Shown: positions 27,391 through 39,496, numbered from the stretch's first letter. The stretch is DNA of 64,000 bases from Spinellus fusiger (GCA_025094145.1 JALLLS010000048.1:1-64000); one strand, 5' to 3'. The notes: generated by a model not told the origin, from the letters alone. Translations and numbers: made by a program.

Positions 27391-28019
27391 AATAGAGTCG
27401 GAGAATCTAAAAATTGCTAATATTTCTTTTACTTGCTGTATCATCAATTTTTGCAGTAATATTTGTTGAGCGCGCAGCTACCCTTCCTGAAGACACCCTC
27501 CTTTGGCGCCTTGTCCCGCAGCTTGAAGCACCCCAGAGTAAAGCCAGATGGATTAAGCTACGTGGCAATGTACTCTGGCAAAATGCTCAAAGAATAGGAC
27601 GGGCTCACAACCCTCCTAAATATCCATTAAAAGTAGCTTATGAGGGATTATTACTATCAAATATGTGGTATACAGGTTATCCTAGATTATATGTTGTAAT
27701 ATTGTCTAAAAATATTATATAAATAAATGTTGAATTTTATGTCATAATTTTATATCTAATAATACAATAATAATACTTCAGATATATTAAAAAGGTTAAG
27801 ATATAATGGAATATATAGCAATATACCATCAATAGTTAAGATATACCAAAAGAATTAGTGATATAATAGACATTCTAGCAATACACTAATTTATAGGTAT
27901 TTGTATTAGCCTATTTTTTAGATTGAAAAGTAAAATAACTGTATTAATAAGATGTATAATATATTCATTTAAAATACTTTGCATGTTTTAAATAGCAATT
28001 ATTCCTCATAGTTACTCTT
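27391..28019. other. AT-rich DNA with an orphan exon-like ORF
   Basis: Flanks the orphan exon at 27465-27722. Downstream to 28019 there is AT-rich sequence with short GATATA repeats and no gene. Confidence 0.4.
27465..27722 (+). pseudogene. orphan exon-like coding fragment, unknown family
   Basis: The open stretch has protein-like composition in its centre: ATLPEDTLLWRLVPQLEAP, WIKLRGNVLWQNAQRIGR and NPPKYPLKVAYEGLL. It follows a good acceptor-like TTTTTGCAG at 27449-27457. It starts about 70 bp right of a Tc1 element end, and no upstream exon or start is visible. I infer an internal or last exon of a gene whose 5' part was removed or displaced by the transposon. Family not recognised. Confidence 0.35.
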
Positions 28020-29055
28020 CTTTGCCCTTCTCTCCCCTCTCAATGCATATTAGTATGGATGCTCCTACACTGTTAAAATTGCCTCTGTCCACTGTTGGGG
28101 TTTTTTTCCTCCTTTTGTTGCTCCCAAGTTCAACTTTGCAAAGGTCTTTGTCTTCCACGCTTTCGAACTGGATAGCTTTGGTCGTCTATGCCGGAAGAAT
28201 ATTGCGCGATTGGGTTTTGCAAAGTACCGTATCCTCTCTTTTTTCCGTGCTCTGGACTCTGGGCAAATTGTGCTCTGGCCTTAGTTCTTGTCTGGCTGTG
28301 TGCTGGCATCCTCCACCTCTCCACCATCCACTGGTTTTTCTTCTCTTTTGGAGATCATCTAAATTAACAGGCAAAGTCTGGTCAAGGCCCGCACTTCTCT
28401 TTGCTGCCACTTGCTGCCTCCTTTGTCTTCTTCTTTGCCTCCTCCTGTGGTCTGGAAGCGCTTTTGGCATCTTCGGATCCCTCACAACACCCGCACTGTT
28501 TGGTGGAAGATTCTCTGGAGTCATTTGCTCACTTACAGTAGAATGCCCCTGCCTGTCCAATTTCCTTTTCCTCTTTGCTTGTTCTGTTCTGCTTTGGTGG
28601 AAGACCAGGATCATCTTCTGTTTCTCTGTTCTGGGAAGAGGCGTGTGTGGAGTGTCGTTCTCTTTCTTTGGTGTTCTTCTTGGCGTCTTAAGGATGTCCA
28701 GTCTTCTTTCTCTTCTTGCTGTCCTCCTTCTCTGACAGACGCCGACCTTGGTGTTCTGGTAGTGGCTGCTATAGTGCAGGCCATTTGGCGTACCCACTGG
28801 GCTTTTATCTTTGACTTTGCTCCCTTTCTTCCTGGTGTCGTGGCAAGTAAGGCTTCTTCTTTGGTGTTGTATATGCAGTCCATGGTGGCTTGAGGTGTGC
28901 TTTTTCTTTCTTTCTTTCTTCTTTCTTATGTATTATTCATTTTAGATAGTTTCTTTCTTCCTTTCCTTTTGTTCGGTCCACCTGACCTTTATTATTTCTC
29001 AAGTGCTGCACATTATAACGTGTTGGCCTAGTCAATAAAGAATACAAAAAATAAT
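28020..29055 (+). mobile_element. 5'-truncated LINE (non-LTR retrotransposon) 3' end
   Basis: The plus strand carries the C-terminal part of a LINE ORF2-type protein in two frames. One frame has VFVFHAFELDSFGRLCRKN and LSFFRALDSGQ at about 28135-28290. The other, 28411-28893, has WKRFWHLRIPHNTRTVWWK, a CLFCSALVEDQDHLLFLC zinc-binding motif (zf-RVT type) and AIWRTHWAFIFDFAPF. A frameshift and stops separate them. A pyrimidine-rich tail follows, with AATAAA at 29035-29040 and an A-rich end (ATACAAAAAATAATCC) near 29050. GC content is visibly higher than the surroundings. Polymerase and endonuclease domains are missing, so the copy is dead on arrival. Confidence 0.8.
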
Positions 29056-29059
29056 CCAT

Positions 29060-29957
29060 TCCTTTTGATATTCCCCTCACTGCACATACAACTTAACAAC
29101 TAAGTACTTGTCAAGATGAGCATAAATAAACAAGGTAATGTGCTATTATTAACAAAGCAAAACAATAGAAAGAAGTGATAGACACTACCAAAGACTATTC
29201 TAGTGATAAAAAGGTAAGCAGTGTCTTCATCTGGGCTTGAGCTCAATGTATTCCACAAGACACTCATTGTATTGTTATTAGGCAAGCAAAGACTCTTATC
29301 AAATCAGTCTCAGGTAGTCTTCTATACTGTCTAGGGTCTCTAGGGTATACTCCTGAGCATATTTATCTATCTCCCAAGGATAAAGCACAAAGCTTTTAGG
29401 ATGTGAATTCTATTGCTATGAGGGAATGCACTTGGGCAGTAGCTATAGTCATAATATAGTATTAGCTATAATATTATAATAAACAATTTTATTCATAATG
29501 TCGTCTTTGGGTTTAACCAAAGGAAATCCGGACAGTTCAAAGAGTAAACAAAGTCTGGTCTTTATTGATGGGTCTTTCTCTCTTCTTTTATACTTTTCTA
29601 ATTGATATTTTCTACTAATAAAAGCTATGGAAAGGCCCCTGTTACTACAGTATCATCCCTGAGATATACGCCTTGCTACTAACTCATCTTCTACCATGTG
29701 GTCCTCTTTCAGGTGGTCTGTATTTCTATTGACCGGGATGATGAATATCCCTATTTATGGCAGATGATTATCCGAGATATATCCAACTATACACTATTTC
29801 CGAAAAGTCAATTATCATTGCTAAAATAGGCAGATAGAGTTTAAAATTGATCATTTAGACAGCGAATAGATTTTTTTAAAAAACATATTAGCCAGTCATA
29901 AAGATATTGCGATTTTATTCTCAGAATATTTCTTTATCCCAAAAATCTTTGGGTATG
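29060..29957 (-). mobile_element. partial copy of Fanzor element family 1 (Fanzor half missing)
   Basis: Matches the non-Fanzor half of the 36.8-39.5 kb element. Shared blocks include GTACTTGTCAAGATGAGCATAA, GTGATAGACACTACCAA, GGGTATACTCCTGAGCATA and AATAAACAATTTTATTCA. It adds a segment with GTCGTCTTTGGGTTT and AATCCGGACAGT that is also present at 63.3 kb. The outer end reads CCCAAAAATCTTTGGGTATG near 29957, the degenerate terminal repeat. The left boundary coincides with the 3' end of the LINE, suggesting truncation there. Confidence 0.65.
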
Positions 29958-30830
29958 TATGTACCTCTCTTGTTTGTACCATCTACTATATGCTTCTGTG
30001 TGACAAGGAGCACCCTATTGAAAGAGTATGTTATCCTCGAAGTCCTCTTGCAATGTGTGGAACCAGGGAAGAAAGTATTTGACAAGTACATTGATATGCT
30101 TGTCTTGATCAACTGATCCCTCCAAGAGTACAAAAGGTCCTACACCCTCACGCCAAAAGCAACCCTAAACCATGAATGAATCCTTGCCCTACTTGTATGT
30201 TCGTTGCATATGATGCTCCTCGTACCTTTCAACTTTCATTCTAATCACTCTAGTCCCTTTATCATCGCCTACAACTGTAAAACAAGATTTGTCAGACCAA
30301 ACGATGTTACTCCACCTCTTTACTGGCCAATCACCCTTGTTTTTACACCATTCCAATCGTCTTTGCTTGTGAGTAGATATCATATCAGTTTTTCTTGATA
30401 GTGAGCATAAAATAATCCCGAGTCCATTCATGTAATTTAGAAATGTACTACGGCAAATACTCACGCCCGCATCATTCATATTTCTCAAATGATATGCAAT
30501 TGTCTGCATAGAGTTTCTGCAAACAGAAAAAACAATTGCCAGTTTTGAAGTAGATAAAACCTTTTCAGGTCTTCCTGTATGCATTCTGATTTGAATTGTG
30601 CCTTTGTTTTTATACAATAAGACGATCTTGCCCAATGTGCTCTTTGGGATGTCGATATTGTCAGCAATCTCCTGGTAAGTCGTATGTCTTTTTCATTGTC
30701 CTATGATTTGACCTCTAATAAACATAGCATGCTCTCTTCTTCTGTTAGGACTATCATCATTTTCTTGGCTAACAGTTGGCTGATCTTTATTGTTTGAGGT
30801 CTTCTTTTAGCTAGTCATGTTTGTATATTT
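29890..30830 (-). pseudogene. Tc1-like transposase pseudogene
   Basis: The longest minus-strand frame (30635-30189) reads RMHTGRPEKVLS (linker after the HTH) and STFLNYMNGLG. It continues with RRLEWCKNKGDWPVKRWSNI, VWSDKSCFTVVGDDKG and RVIRMKVERYEEHH. This is the central catalytic region of a Tc1 transposase, with the first DDE Asp in WSDKS. Further C-terminal pieces (GVGPFVLLEG and so on) continue with frameshifts to about 29900. The helix-turn-helix end is broken upstream near 30640-30800. Different family from the 26-kb copy. Confidence 0.7.
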
Positions 30831-31767
30831 ATTATTATTATTATTTTGCAAGTGCCTTGTACCCTAATGTTTTTCCAGTCAGACCTCTCAGTGTGACGTG
30901 TGACTGTATAGAGACACCTTTTATTATAAGTGTCTTATACAACAAAAAACTTTAATTTATCGGCCTTTAATTATACTATTTTAAATGTATTATATGTTTA
31001 AAAAGAAATTATGTACCGATCTTTGTATTTTAGCCATGTCTTAGTAAAATGGTTACTACTACTGGCAATCTAGTTGTTTAAAGTACATCATATGAATGGT
31101 TCATAATTGTTTGTTTAACATTTAATCAATATATTTTTACTAAAATACTTCTCTATGGGGAAATTCTAGTATCAATGCTGCCAAATAGATTGAGATCTTG
31201 GAGATATTATTTTGATACGTTCTACATCTTTACCTCAAATTCAACAGTATTCTATATATCTAATAAAAATAAAATAAAATAAGGCATACCATTAAGATGA
31301 CTAGGAGATGAGAAAAAAAAAGAGGATATGGTTGCAATGATGAACTTTCTTTCCCAAGGCTCTAATCCAGACCTAATTGAATACATTTAAAGATTAATGA
31401 TTCACAAGATCTAGAATAAAAAAATTAATAAAATCTTCATATATTATCCCATAATAGGCTTCTATATCTCAACATTCTACAATGTTCCAAATATTTTTAA
31501 GTCTTTCTTTTTTATTGTATTTTGGATATTTCTATATGTATATCACAAGTGATATGTTAAGCCTGTTGGAGGTATCCAAGAGTCCGATGCATGATTTAGA
31601 TTCAGCATTTGCCATTTAAAATATTTTAAACCATCAATGCAGAAAGCCTATAAAAACCCTTGTTTAAGTGTTGGATATAATATATATCTTTACTCAATTA
31701 CAAGGTTGGTAAGTCAACTATTCTATACTATGGATTATATCTACTACACTTGCTAATTATTTGAACA
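30831..31767. other. AT-rich region upstream of the A-T-R gene
   Basis: Contains (TTA)n at 30828-30848 and AT-rich DNA without genes. A TATA-like box lies near its right end. Confidence 0.45.
31649..31656 (+). promoter_or_regulatory. TATA box of the A-T-R gene
   Basis: TATAAAAA lies 112 bp before the proposed ATG in an AT-rich promoter. Inferred from sequence and position. Confidence 0.45.
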
Positions 31768-34700
31768 ATGCTTGTGTCAAGTAGAAAAGCTCAAATATAC
31801 CTTATGATTTACCCTGAATTGGAATTTATAAAACAGAATACATTTCTTGATTTCTGGAATCATCAAGCAAGCAAATATGCAGACAATGTGTTTGTGAGAT
31901 ACGCCGATACACTTAATGATGGATCCGAGACATTTAGAACACTCACCTACAAACAGGTCAACACTATTACAACCAACATTGCTTGTGAATTGCATGAAAC
32001 AGTAAAGGACTGTGAATCAATTGGATTTATTGAAGATCATTCAGTTTCCTACATGATTTATTTTCTGGCCATCATAAAGCTTCGTTCTATGTTTATAGCT
32101 TTATCAACACGAAACTCAAATGAAGCTGATGCCAACATACTCCAAAAAACAAATTCCAAGTTACTGGTGGCATCAGTGAAGTATAGCAAAAAGGCACAAA
32201 CAACAGCAGACATGGTGGAAAATTGCCGTGTATATATATTCCCTGCTCTTGACATTGCTGCTGAAGCCAAGAAGATGATCAACCCCAATGCTGATTATCT
32301 ACTGAAAAGCACTTTGGAGAATGACTCAAGTACCGTTATTATGATCTTACACAGGTAAGCAATATGGTGTTTTATTTTTATTTTGCTAATATAAAACTAT
32401 GAATAACTAGCTCTGGGTCTACAGGTCTTCCAAAGCCCATTTACTTAACGAATTACTATATCTTAAGCTTGAGTCAAATTTTTTATGTTGGGTTTAAAGA
32501 CTTCAATTCGGATATACAGTTTGATCCATCTGATGCTATGTTCTTATATGTACCATTGTAAGTAATTATCCCGCTATTGTTTTCTAAAAAAAACCCCCAT
32601 TAGTGTCCACATCTCAGGACTTCTATACCTATTTACTATTATTAAATCAGGAGGAACCATAGTATTTTCAAAAAAACTCATGCTCTCTACAGAAGAGCTT
32701 CTCTATATACTTAAAGTTAACAAATGTACCTTTATGGGGTTACCACCTCTGATATTAGAACAACTTTTTATTCATTCGAAAAATACCAATGACTATTCAG
32801 TACTTCAACAATTTAAAAGAATTTTGTAAGTACAAGCAAGCAGCTACACATTATTTCATTTATATCTTACACATTTTTAAAACAGTCATGGTGGTGCACC
32901 TATTCGAAAAGACATCGTAAAGTCTTTTAAAGAAAACCAAGTTAATTTGTGTGCTATTTATGGCAGTACTGGTAAGAAGAAAAATTTAATTAGTGAAAAA
33001 TACTAATGATAAGTGTATATTTATATTGATTTCAGAGATGGGTATCATAATGATGAATGACATTACATGCAAAAGTCCCAATTGGGAGGCTTTTAGACCG
33101 ATTTCTATACCCAAAGACCATTGTATATTTGAGCCATACGGTGAAGACTCTCAAACAAAACATCTTGTCATCAAAAACACCTACCCTAGCATGGCTACAG
33201 GAATTTGCAGTGAAGATATACAGAGCTATAACACAAATGACATATTTTTTGAAGATACAAAGTACCCTGGCTGCTATAATTATGTTAGTCGCATAGATGA
33301 TGTTTTGGTTATGTAAGTCTATAACACAGAGATTTGAGACACATTATATGTACTTAAAAAAAAACTCATTTCTTTCCTACTTAGGAAAAATGGTGAAAAA
33401 ATCAACCCACTTCTCATAGAAGCAGATCTACGCACATGTCCTATCATAAAGCAGTGTGTTGTTTTTGGTGAAGACCGCACATTTGCTGGCACACTCATTG
33501 AGCTATCTCAAGAAAAATGTCAGAATTATTCCCCAGACAAGATTGTGGAAATAGGTAAGAGCTAGTATGAAGCTACCTTAATTCAATCTCTCATACTGTG
33601 AAAATATGTATTGTTAGTCTACTCAGCTGTTGATGCAGCAAACAAAAAGGCTTCTTCACACAGCATCATTTTCAAACCAATGGTCAGAATACTTCCATTG
33701 GGCATCCACCTGCCTACTACTGACAAGAATAGCATAATTCGAAAGCGTGCAAACATTCAGTTCAAGGATACAATCGATCATATGTATGCTGACTACCTGG
33801 ATAAACAGACTGTATCAAATACTAGTCTTAGTATCGACAGTTCTTCATGGTCACAGCAACAGATCAAGACTTATCTTGTAGAGACAAGTGCCAATGTTTT
33901 AAATTTGAAAAGCAATGAACTTGAAAACACTGATCAGGATCTGTTTGATTACGGACTGGACTCAATTCTTTCTATTGAGCTACGCAATAAGATCTCGCAT
34001 GCCTTTGATAACCTGCCTCAAGACTTTCTGTATCAGTGTCCAACCATCAACCTCATGCTGGAATTTCTAACCTCTAAAGCTACCAACGACATCAGCCATA
34101 GTGCTAAAGAGCACATTCGTACAAATAAGATATTGGAAGACTATTTACTGAGGGCTGATGCTAGCTTCTCTGTAGCCACCTATGACTCAGCCATCATGAA
34201 AGATCAGGTTGTTCTACTTACTGGTGCTACTGGATTCTTGGGGTCTTTCTTATTGGCCAAGTTGATCAGAGAACCATCTGTGAAGAAAATATACTGCCTT
34301 GTGCGAAGTCAGGGTTCCAAGGCTCTTGATCGCATTGTCACAAGTTTTGAAAAATGGTCTCTTGACACTGAGCTTCTACAGTCGCCCAAAGTAGCTGCAC
34401 TTCCTGTGAACCTGAAGGACAAGATGTTGGGATTTTCCAAGACAGACTACGATGTTATGAAGTCTGAGGTCACTGTGATTCAACATTGTGCATGGGTTTT
34501 GGACTTTAACCAGTACATTGATTTCTACGAGAAAGAGTGCATTCAGGGACTCTTCAATCTACTTGAGTTTTCTTACCGCAAAAGAAACCCCATTCACTTC
34601 CATTTTGTCTCTAGTGTCAGTGCCAGTGCTGGGTGGATGCAAGTCATTCCAGAATCACCTCTACCAAAGTCTTCCAAAGTTACGATGCCTATGGGCTACG

Positions 34701-35362
34701 CTCGATCAAAGTACATTGCAGAGCACCTGCTTAATTATCTTGCAGAAGAAAAGCATCTTCCATGTTATATTGAGAGACTTGGCCAAATTTACGGTGACAC
34801 TGTTAATGGTGCATGGAGTACAGCTGAGCAGTACCCAATGATGTTTATTGGAGGCGGTAGTGTCATGGGCAAGGTAAGAGAGAAAGAAAAGAATTCGTAA
34901 CACTGGGTTATAGAACTATATTCATTCTTTTGCCATTAGATGCCTAGCATGAACACTACTATCGATTGGATTTCAGTGGATCATGCTGCCAACAGTATGG
35001 TTGATATTATGATCAAGACCATTGAAAACCCAACACACTCGGAGCAATTCATCTATCATATTGTAAATCCTAACAGAATCACATGGGGTGAGGTGCTTAA
35101 TTTAATGAAAGGATGTGGCATGCAGTTTGACGTGGTCACTCCCAGCGAATGGGTCGCTGAATTGGGAAAAGATGATAAAAATCCTGCCTATAAGCTCAAG
35201 TCTTTCTATACGAACTGCTTTGATGAAATGATTACTATGCCAACATGGGATACTTCCAAGACTGTTGCATTGAGTCCAAGTCTTGCAAAAGCACCTGCTA
35301 TGAACCTTGACCTTTTCAAGAAATTCTTTTTTTACTGGAAATCTGTTGGCTTTTATAAATAA
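31768..35362 (+). CDS. NRPS-like adenylation-thiolation-reductase (A-T-R) enzyme
   Basis: Adenylate-forming reductase: activates a carboxylic acid as AMP ester, loads it on a phosphopantetheine arm and reduces it with NAD(P)H. Eight in-phase exons: 31768-32354, 32411-32557, 32604-32825, 32886-32971, 33036-33312, 33385-33554, 33618-34873 and 34940-35362, giving 1,055 residues. The A domain spans about 1-540, with core motif HSSGSTGLPKP, YGSTEMG, NDIFFED and YVSRIDDVLVMKNGEKINP. The carrier domain has DYGLDSILSIEL (Ser for the 4'-phosphopantetheine arm). The reductase domain has the Rossmann motif LLTGATGFLGSF, then HFVSSVSA and a YARSK catalytic Tyr/Lys pair. No condensation domain, and shorter than Lys2 alpha-aminoadipate reductase (about 1,400), so probably a secondary-metabolism or aryl/alkyl-acid reductase. 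Substrate unknown. An alternative start Met lies at 31804. Transposon debris flanks both sides. Confidence 0.93.
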
Positions 35363-35477
35363 TAGTTATTCTATACATTTGATATGATTCATATTCTTTG
35401 ATTAAGAAAATAGTTACAAACATGATATATTGATATTGATATTGATAAGTTTAGAGGGTTATACACATTAATATATA

Positions 35478-36809
35478 AAGTGACCCTCAATAAGTAACCA
35501 CCTTTTTCAAATGTAGATTTCCATTTTTAGTTTTGTAGTTTATCTTAATAGTGTTATAACTTTATGAATTCATTAGATAGAAACATAAAACTTTTAATAG
35601 ATACATAGAAGAGTGTTTAAAATACATAAAAGAAAATCTTATTGTAAGGTTGATCAGTGACAGCTGTGATTACCCTTAGCATCGCCCCATACTGGCAATG
35701 AGGGTGTCTGTCACTTCCTTCGATACTTTGCCCTGTTCCAGCATTAGAGCAGTCTCTAACTATTTTTTTGGTGGAATACATCCTCCCATCCTTCCTAATA
35801 GTCTTCTTGAGGTGGAATCACAGATGCTCCATTGGATTGAGATCGGTATTGTGAGGGCTATTAAATAGTCATTACTATACCATTAACTACTCTCTAACTG
35901 GGTTGCCTTGCTCGTATGAGTTCTAGCATTGTCTTTCTGTATGTAGTAGCTTAATTTAGGGTTTAGGAAAAATAGAATTAATTGGATTAATGGCAGTAGA
36001 CTTCTCCCAAGACATTAATGTACTTGTTGGAGTTTATCCTACCCTTCGCTACGATCCATCTCTCAACACCCTCCCCACTAAAACAATACATAAAATTACT
36101 CCACCATCTCTAAACTTCATTGTTTCTATGATATTCTCGGAATTAAAGGCTGTAATATGTTGTCTTATGACTTTTACCCCCTGTCATAGCTCATGAGCTC
36201 TATACTGAACTCATCAGACCAGATGATCTCTTACCACTTCTCATGGACCCAGTCAATATGTTCTTGGGCCTACTGGAGTCTTTCCATTATATATTTATTG
36301 GTGAGAACAGGCTTTATCTCTGGAATGAATGAATGGAATCCCATTTCATCGAGGTACTTCTTCAAGGTTGGTCTTGAAACCTTGATGGCCTCCTTGGTCT
36401 AGCGGAAGTTGCTCATTAATGCTCTTCTCAAGCACCGGAGGACCCTGTTGTCCAACTTTCTTCGTCAGCCACCCTTGGGAGAAGGCACCACCAAGTCTAT
36501 TGACTTGTAATGCTTTACCATGTCTTTCACAGTAGAAGTAGGCACGTTGAACATACAAAATGCCTTGACCAAAGTAGATATCAGTTTCAGCACCTGGTGG
36601 ATGCTAGATGAACGAGTCTCAATACTGGCATATTTCCATACATTTAAGAGGTCTTGTTGAAGATATTTATGGTGCTGAATGGTGCAGACATGATATGAAA
36701 AAAAGAAGTGTTATGAAATAAAAGAAATAGTGTATGTTATTTTATTTTATTTTTGGTATAAAGATAGCCCAGGATTTGAGAACTTCCGGTTACTTGTTGA
36801 GGGTCACTT
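35478..36809 (-). mobile_element. Tc1-type element, TIR AAGTGACCCTCAA, copy 1
   Basis: Ends are inverted repeats: AAGTGACCCTCAATAAGTAACC on the left and, in reverse complement, AAGTGACCCTCAACAAGTAACC on the right. The minus strand holds a decayed transposase: GAFSQGWLTKKVGQ near 36470-36500, YDRGVKVIRQHITAFNSENI near 36130-36190, HNTDLNPMEHL near 35830-35860, and FHLKKTIRKDGRMYST. Multiple stops and shifts. The same family occurs at 45.9-47.2 kb. Confidence 0.85.
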
Positions 36810-36812
36810 CAT

Positions 36813-39496
36813 TACACACCAGGAGGTCTTTAGGATATAAAAGAAAATAGTCGAAATACAATTGTTTAGAAATGACATGGATTTGAAAAGGAGCAAATAA
36901 AGTGAAATATATTCATGTTAGTTCTTAAATAAAGATTATTATGTAGATTTACCTGTAAATATCTGAATCCCAGAGGAAGCCACGTTCGATGTGGTGATAT
37001 GGTATAATATGAATGCATCAAAGAGTATCTATGCTTCTCGACAGAAAGGAACTGGTCAGTGGCGACCATTCAAAGCCTCTTCTGCAATTGTATAGATATT
37101 CTTTGATGCATTCACATCTCTGTTCCAAACAATTCCGCAACTTTGGCAAGCGTGGATACTGTTGAAATTTACTAATATTTCGGTGAGGCTATGTGTGCTA
37201 CAAGTGTGGCAGGTCTTGAGAACAAAAGAAGAAAAGAAAATAACTGTTAGAAGAGCTTTTCATATTGAGTGAGAGGTCAATCATGTTCATCTTTGATGTT
37301 CGGAACTTATCAACATCAACTACAAGAAGATCATCCTTTTGTCTCTTTTTTCAATGATTGATATAAAATTCTTGTCAAACTAACACGATGACCTTTAAAC
37401 TTGACAGCATCTTTTCCCTTCATTCCTGTGCCATAAGCAACAACTGGCAGATTGGTAGGATCATACTCCAATCTTTTTAGGTGCCAATACCCCTTTTCAC
37501 TAATAAAATAATAGTAAAAATAGTTAGTTCGAGATGTATTAATGTACTCTCTATGTATGTCGTATTACCCTTGCACTGGCACCTACTTCCTGCCTTTGTC
37601 TTTGTAACGGATTCACTGGGTTTATTAAAATAAAAGAATATAAAATAGAAACTGACTAACATGTCAGACATAATAAACATACACAAACACTCACCAGATC
37701 ACAACTGTTGGTTTATATGCCAGACAAAGGCAAACAAGTTAAAGAGGGTAGAAGTTATGAAAAACAACAGACAGTGCAATTAGCAGGTATTAATATTCAA
37801 ACAGAATATAACAAGACAAAATTTCACAAGTCACTTGCTTAATCAGAACTAGCAAAGTAATGCAGACTGCAACAACATTTTAAAAAGAAAAGAATTGCTT
37901 AAAGAACAGTTGCCTAGTTACTAATTGTGCTCAAATCGTGTGTTGTGTTCCTGTTCATGTACCCTCTTTGACTTCCCTAGACCAGCCTTTTTAATAATAC
38001 TCCATTTCTTTGTCCCTTCTAGAGACCAAACAACTACAAATTCATCTCTTTAGTCGTCTTGTTGATAACTGCAGTGCCCTTTATTACAGAATAAAGGATA
38101 TATTTTACAAAGTTACATAGTATAGATCTTGAGGCTACTTTTATATATTTTTAAGCTATAAGGATCAAAGCTATACGATAATAATATCTCTGTAAATTCA
38201 TAGATGGATTCCTTCCTCTTGTCCTATGTATGTTTCAAGGGAGGAGAGAAACCCTTTTTACAATAAAATCACTTTATTGAATTCTATGGCCTTGAAATAC
38301 AGAACCAAGATTATACACACTGTAGGATAGGGCAGCCACCCTTCCCAGTCTGCTTGAATATTCTATGAAAGCCATAGCTATTAATTGAGAATAGCAAAAT
38401 AGTCAAATTCATAGTCAAATTCATAGTAAAAGAAATGCCAAACTAATATAAAAAGTGTAATTGTCTACATTCTTAATAAAATAGACTTTGATCCAAACAG
38501 CTTCCTAGAGTATAAACAAGATAATCTTTAGGAACTTGAGTAGCTGACTGTTTCTTATTCTCGACTTGTTTTCTTTGGTTGGCTAATGTGTTTGAAAAGA
38601 GCCTTTTGATTGTCTGTCTGTTTTAGCATTGACTATGGACTGTGCAATTAAACACTATAAAGTTGGATAAAAGGAAGGAGTGAACCTGACATTACAACTC
38701 AATCACTGAATTTATTGTTTAACATGTGCTATCCTTAAGCCTACAGTATAACACTCAAGTACTCGTCAAGATGAGCATAACTGAGCAAGGTAATGTGTCA
38801 TTATTAACAAAGAGAAACAATAGAAGGAGGTGATAGACACTACCAAGGACTATTCTAGTGATAAAAAGGTAAGCAGTGTCTTCATCTAGGCTTGAGCTCA
38901 CTACAACCTATAAGACATTGTACTGACTCTTCTTCTAATAGATAATCTATAGCTTATTATTCTCAAGACAAGTATGAAGTACAAGGTAAGCATATTATCT
39001 CTCTTGATTGAATTATTACTAATACACTCCTGTTATTAGATAAGTTAAGACTCTTTCTTAGGTCAGTCTAAGGTGGTCTATTCTTCCTTCTATACTGTCT
39101 AGGGTGTCTAGGCTGTCTAGGGTATACTCCTGAGCATAGTTATCTATCTTTCAAAGATAAAGTATAACGCTTTTAGGGTGTAAATTCTATTTCTATGAGG
39201 GAATACTCCTAGAACAGCACTAGCTATAGTAATAGTATATTATTAGCTATAGTATTAGCTACAGTATTATTAGCTATATTATTATAATAAACAATTTTAT
39301 TCACAAACAATTTTTCTCATAATATTTTTTATTGATAATACAATTTGATATTGAGGTATCCACAAAAGGAAACAAATATTTGGATAACCATAAACCTTTG
39401 ATTTTAAACACAGTTACATATATGGGCAAAACTCGGGATGTACGTAACAGGAAATGATGTGCACCTTTAAACACCCGAAAAATCTTTGGGTGTGTA
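36813..39496 (-). mobile_element. Fanzor element family 1, left (inverted) copy
   Basis: A 2.68-kb element bounded by TACACACCAGGAGGTC... and ...GGGTGTGTA. The outer TA dinucleotides look like a TA target-site duplication, and CACACC(A/C) begins each terminal inverted repeat. In the first 1.1 kb it mirrors the right copy with no difference seen (coordinates sum to 89,233). It is diverged in the remaining half. It carries the C-terminal part of a Fanzor-type nuclease on the minus strand. The rest shows no protein and no transposase. The family is also represented at 29 kb and at the right edge. Confidence 0.85.
37056..37499 (-). pseudogene. Fanzor (TnpB-like RNA-guided nuclease) C-terminal pseudogene, left copy
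   Basis: Same sequence as the right-arm copy. Block one (37499-37291) reads LPVVAYGTGMKGKDAVKFKG and DLLVVDVDKFRTSK. Block two (37214-37056) reads TCHTCS, then CQSCGIVWNRDVNASKNIY. The order RuvC-II-like acidic strand (VVDVDKF), CX2C-X20-CX2C zinc ribbon, and NRDVNASKN (RuvC-III Asp) is the TnpB/Fanzor C-terminal signature. A six-A run shifts the frame between the two halves of block one. The intron before block two has AT instead of GT at the donor. N-terminal and RuvC-I parts are not recognisable, so it is probably inactive as a nuclease. Confidence 0.8.

Noticed and set aside
29480..29600. LTR retrotransposon ends (TGTCGTC...TTTATT)
   Set aside because: The block recurs only inside family-1 copies, with no tRNA primer site, gag/pol coding or paired LTR seen.
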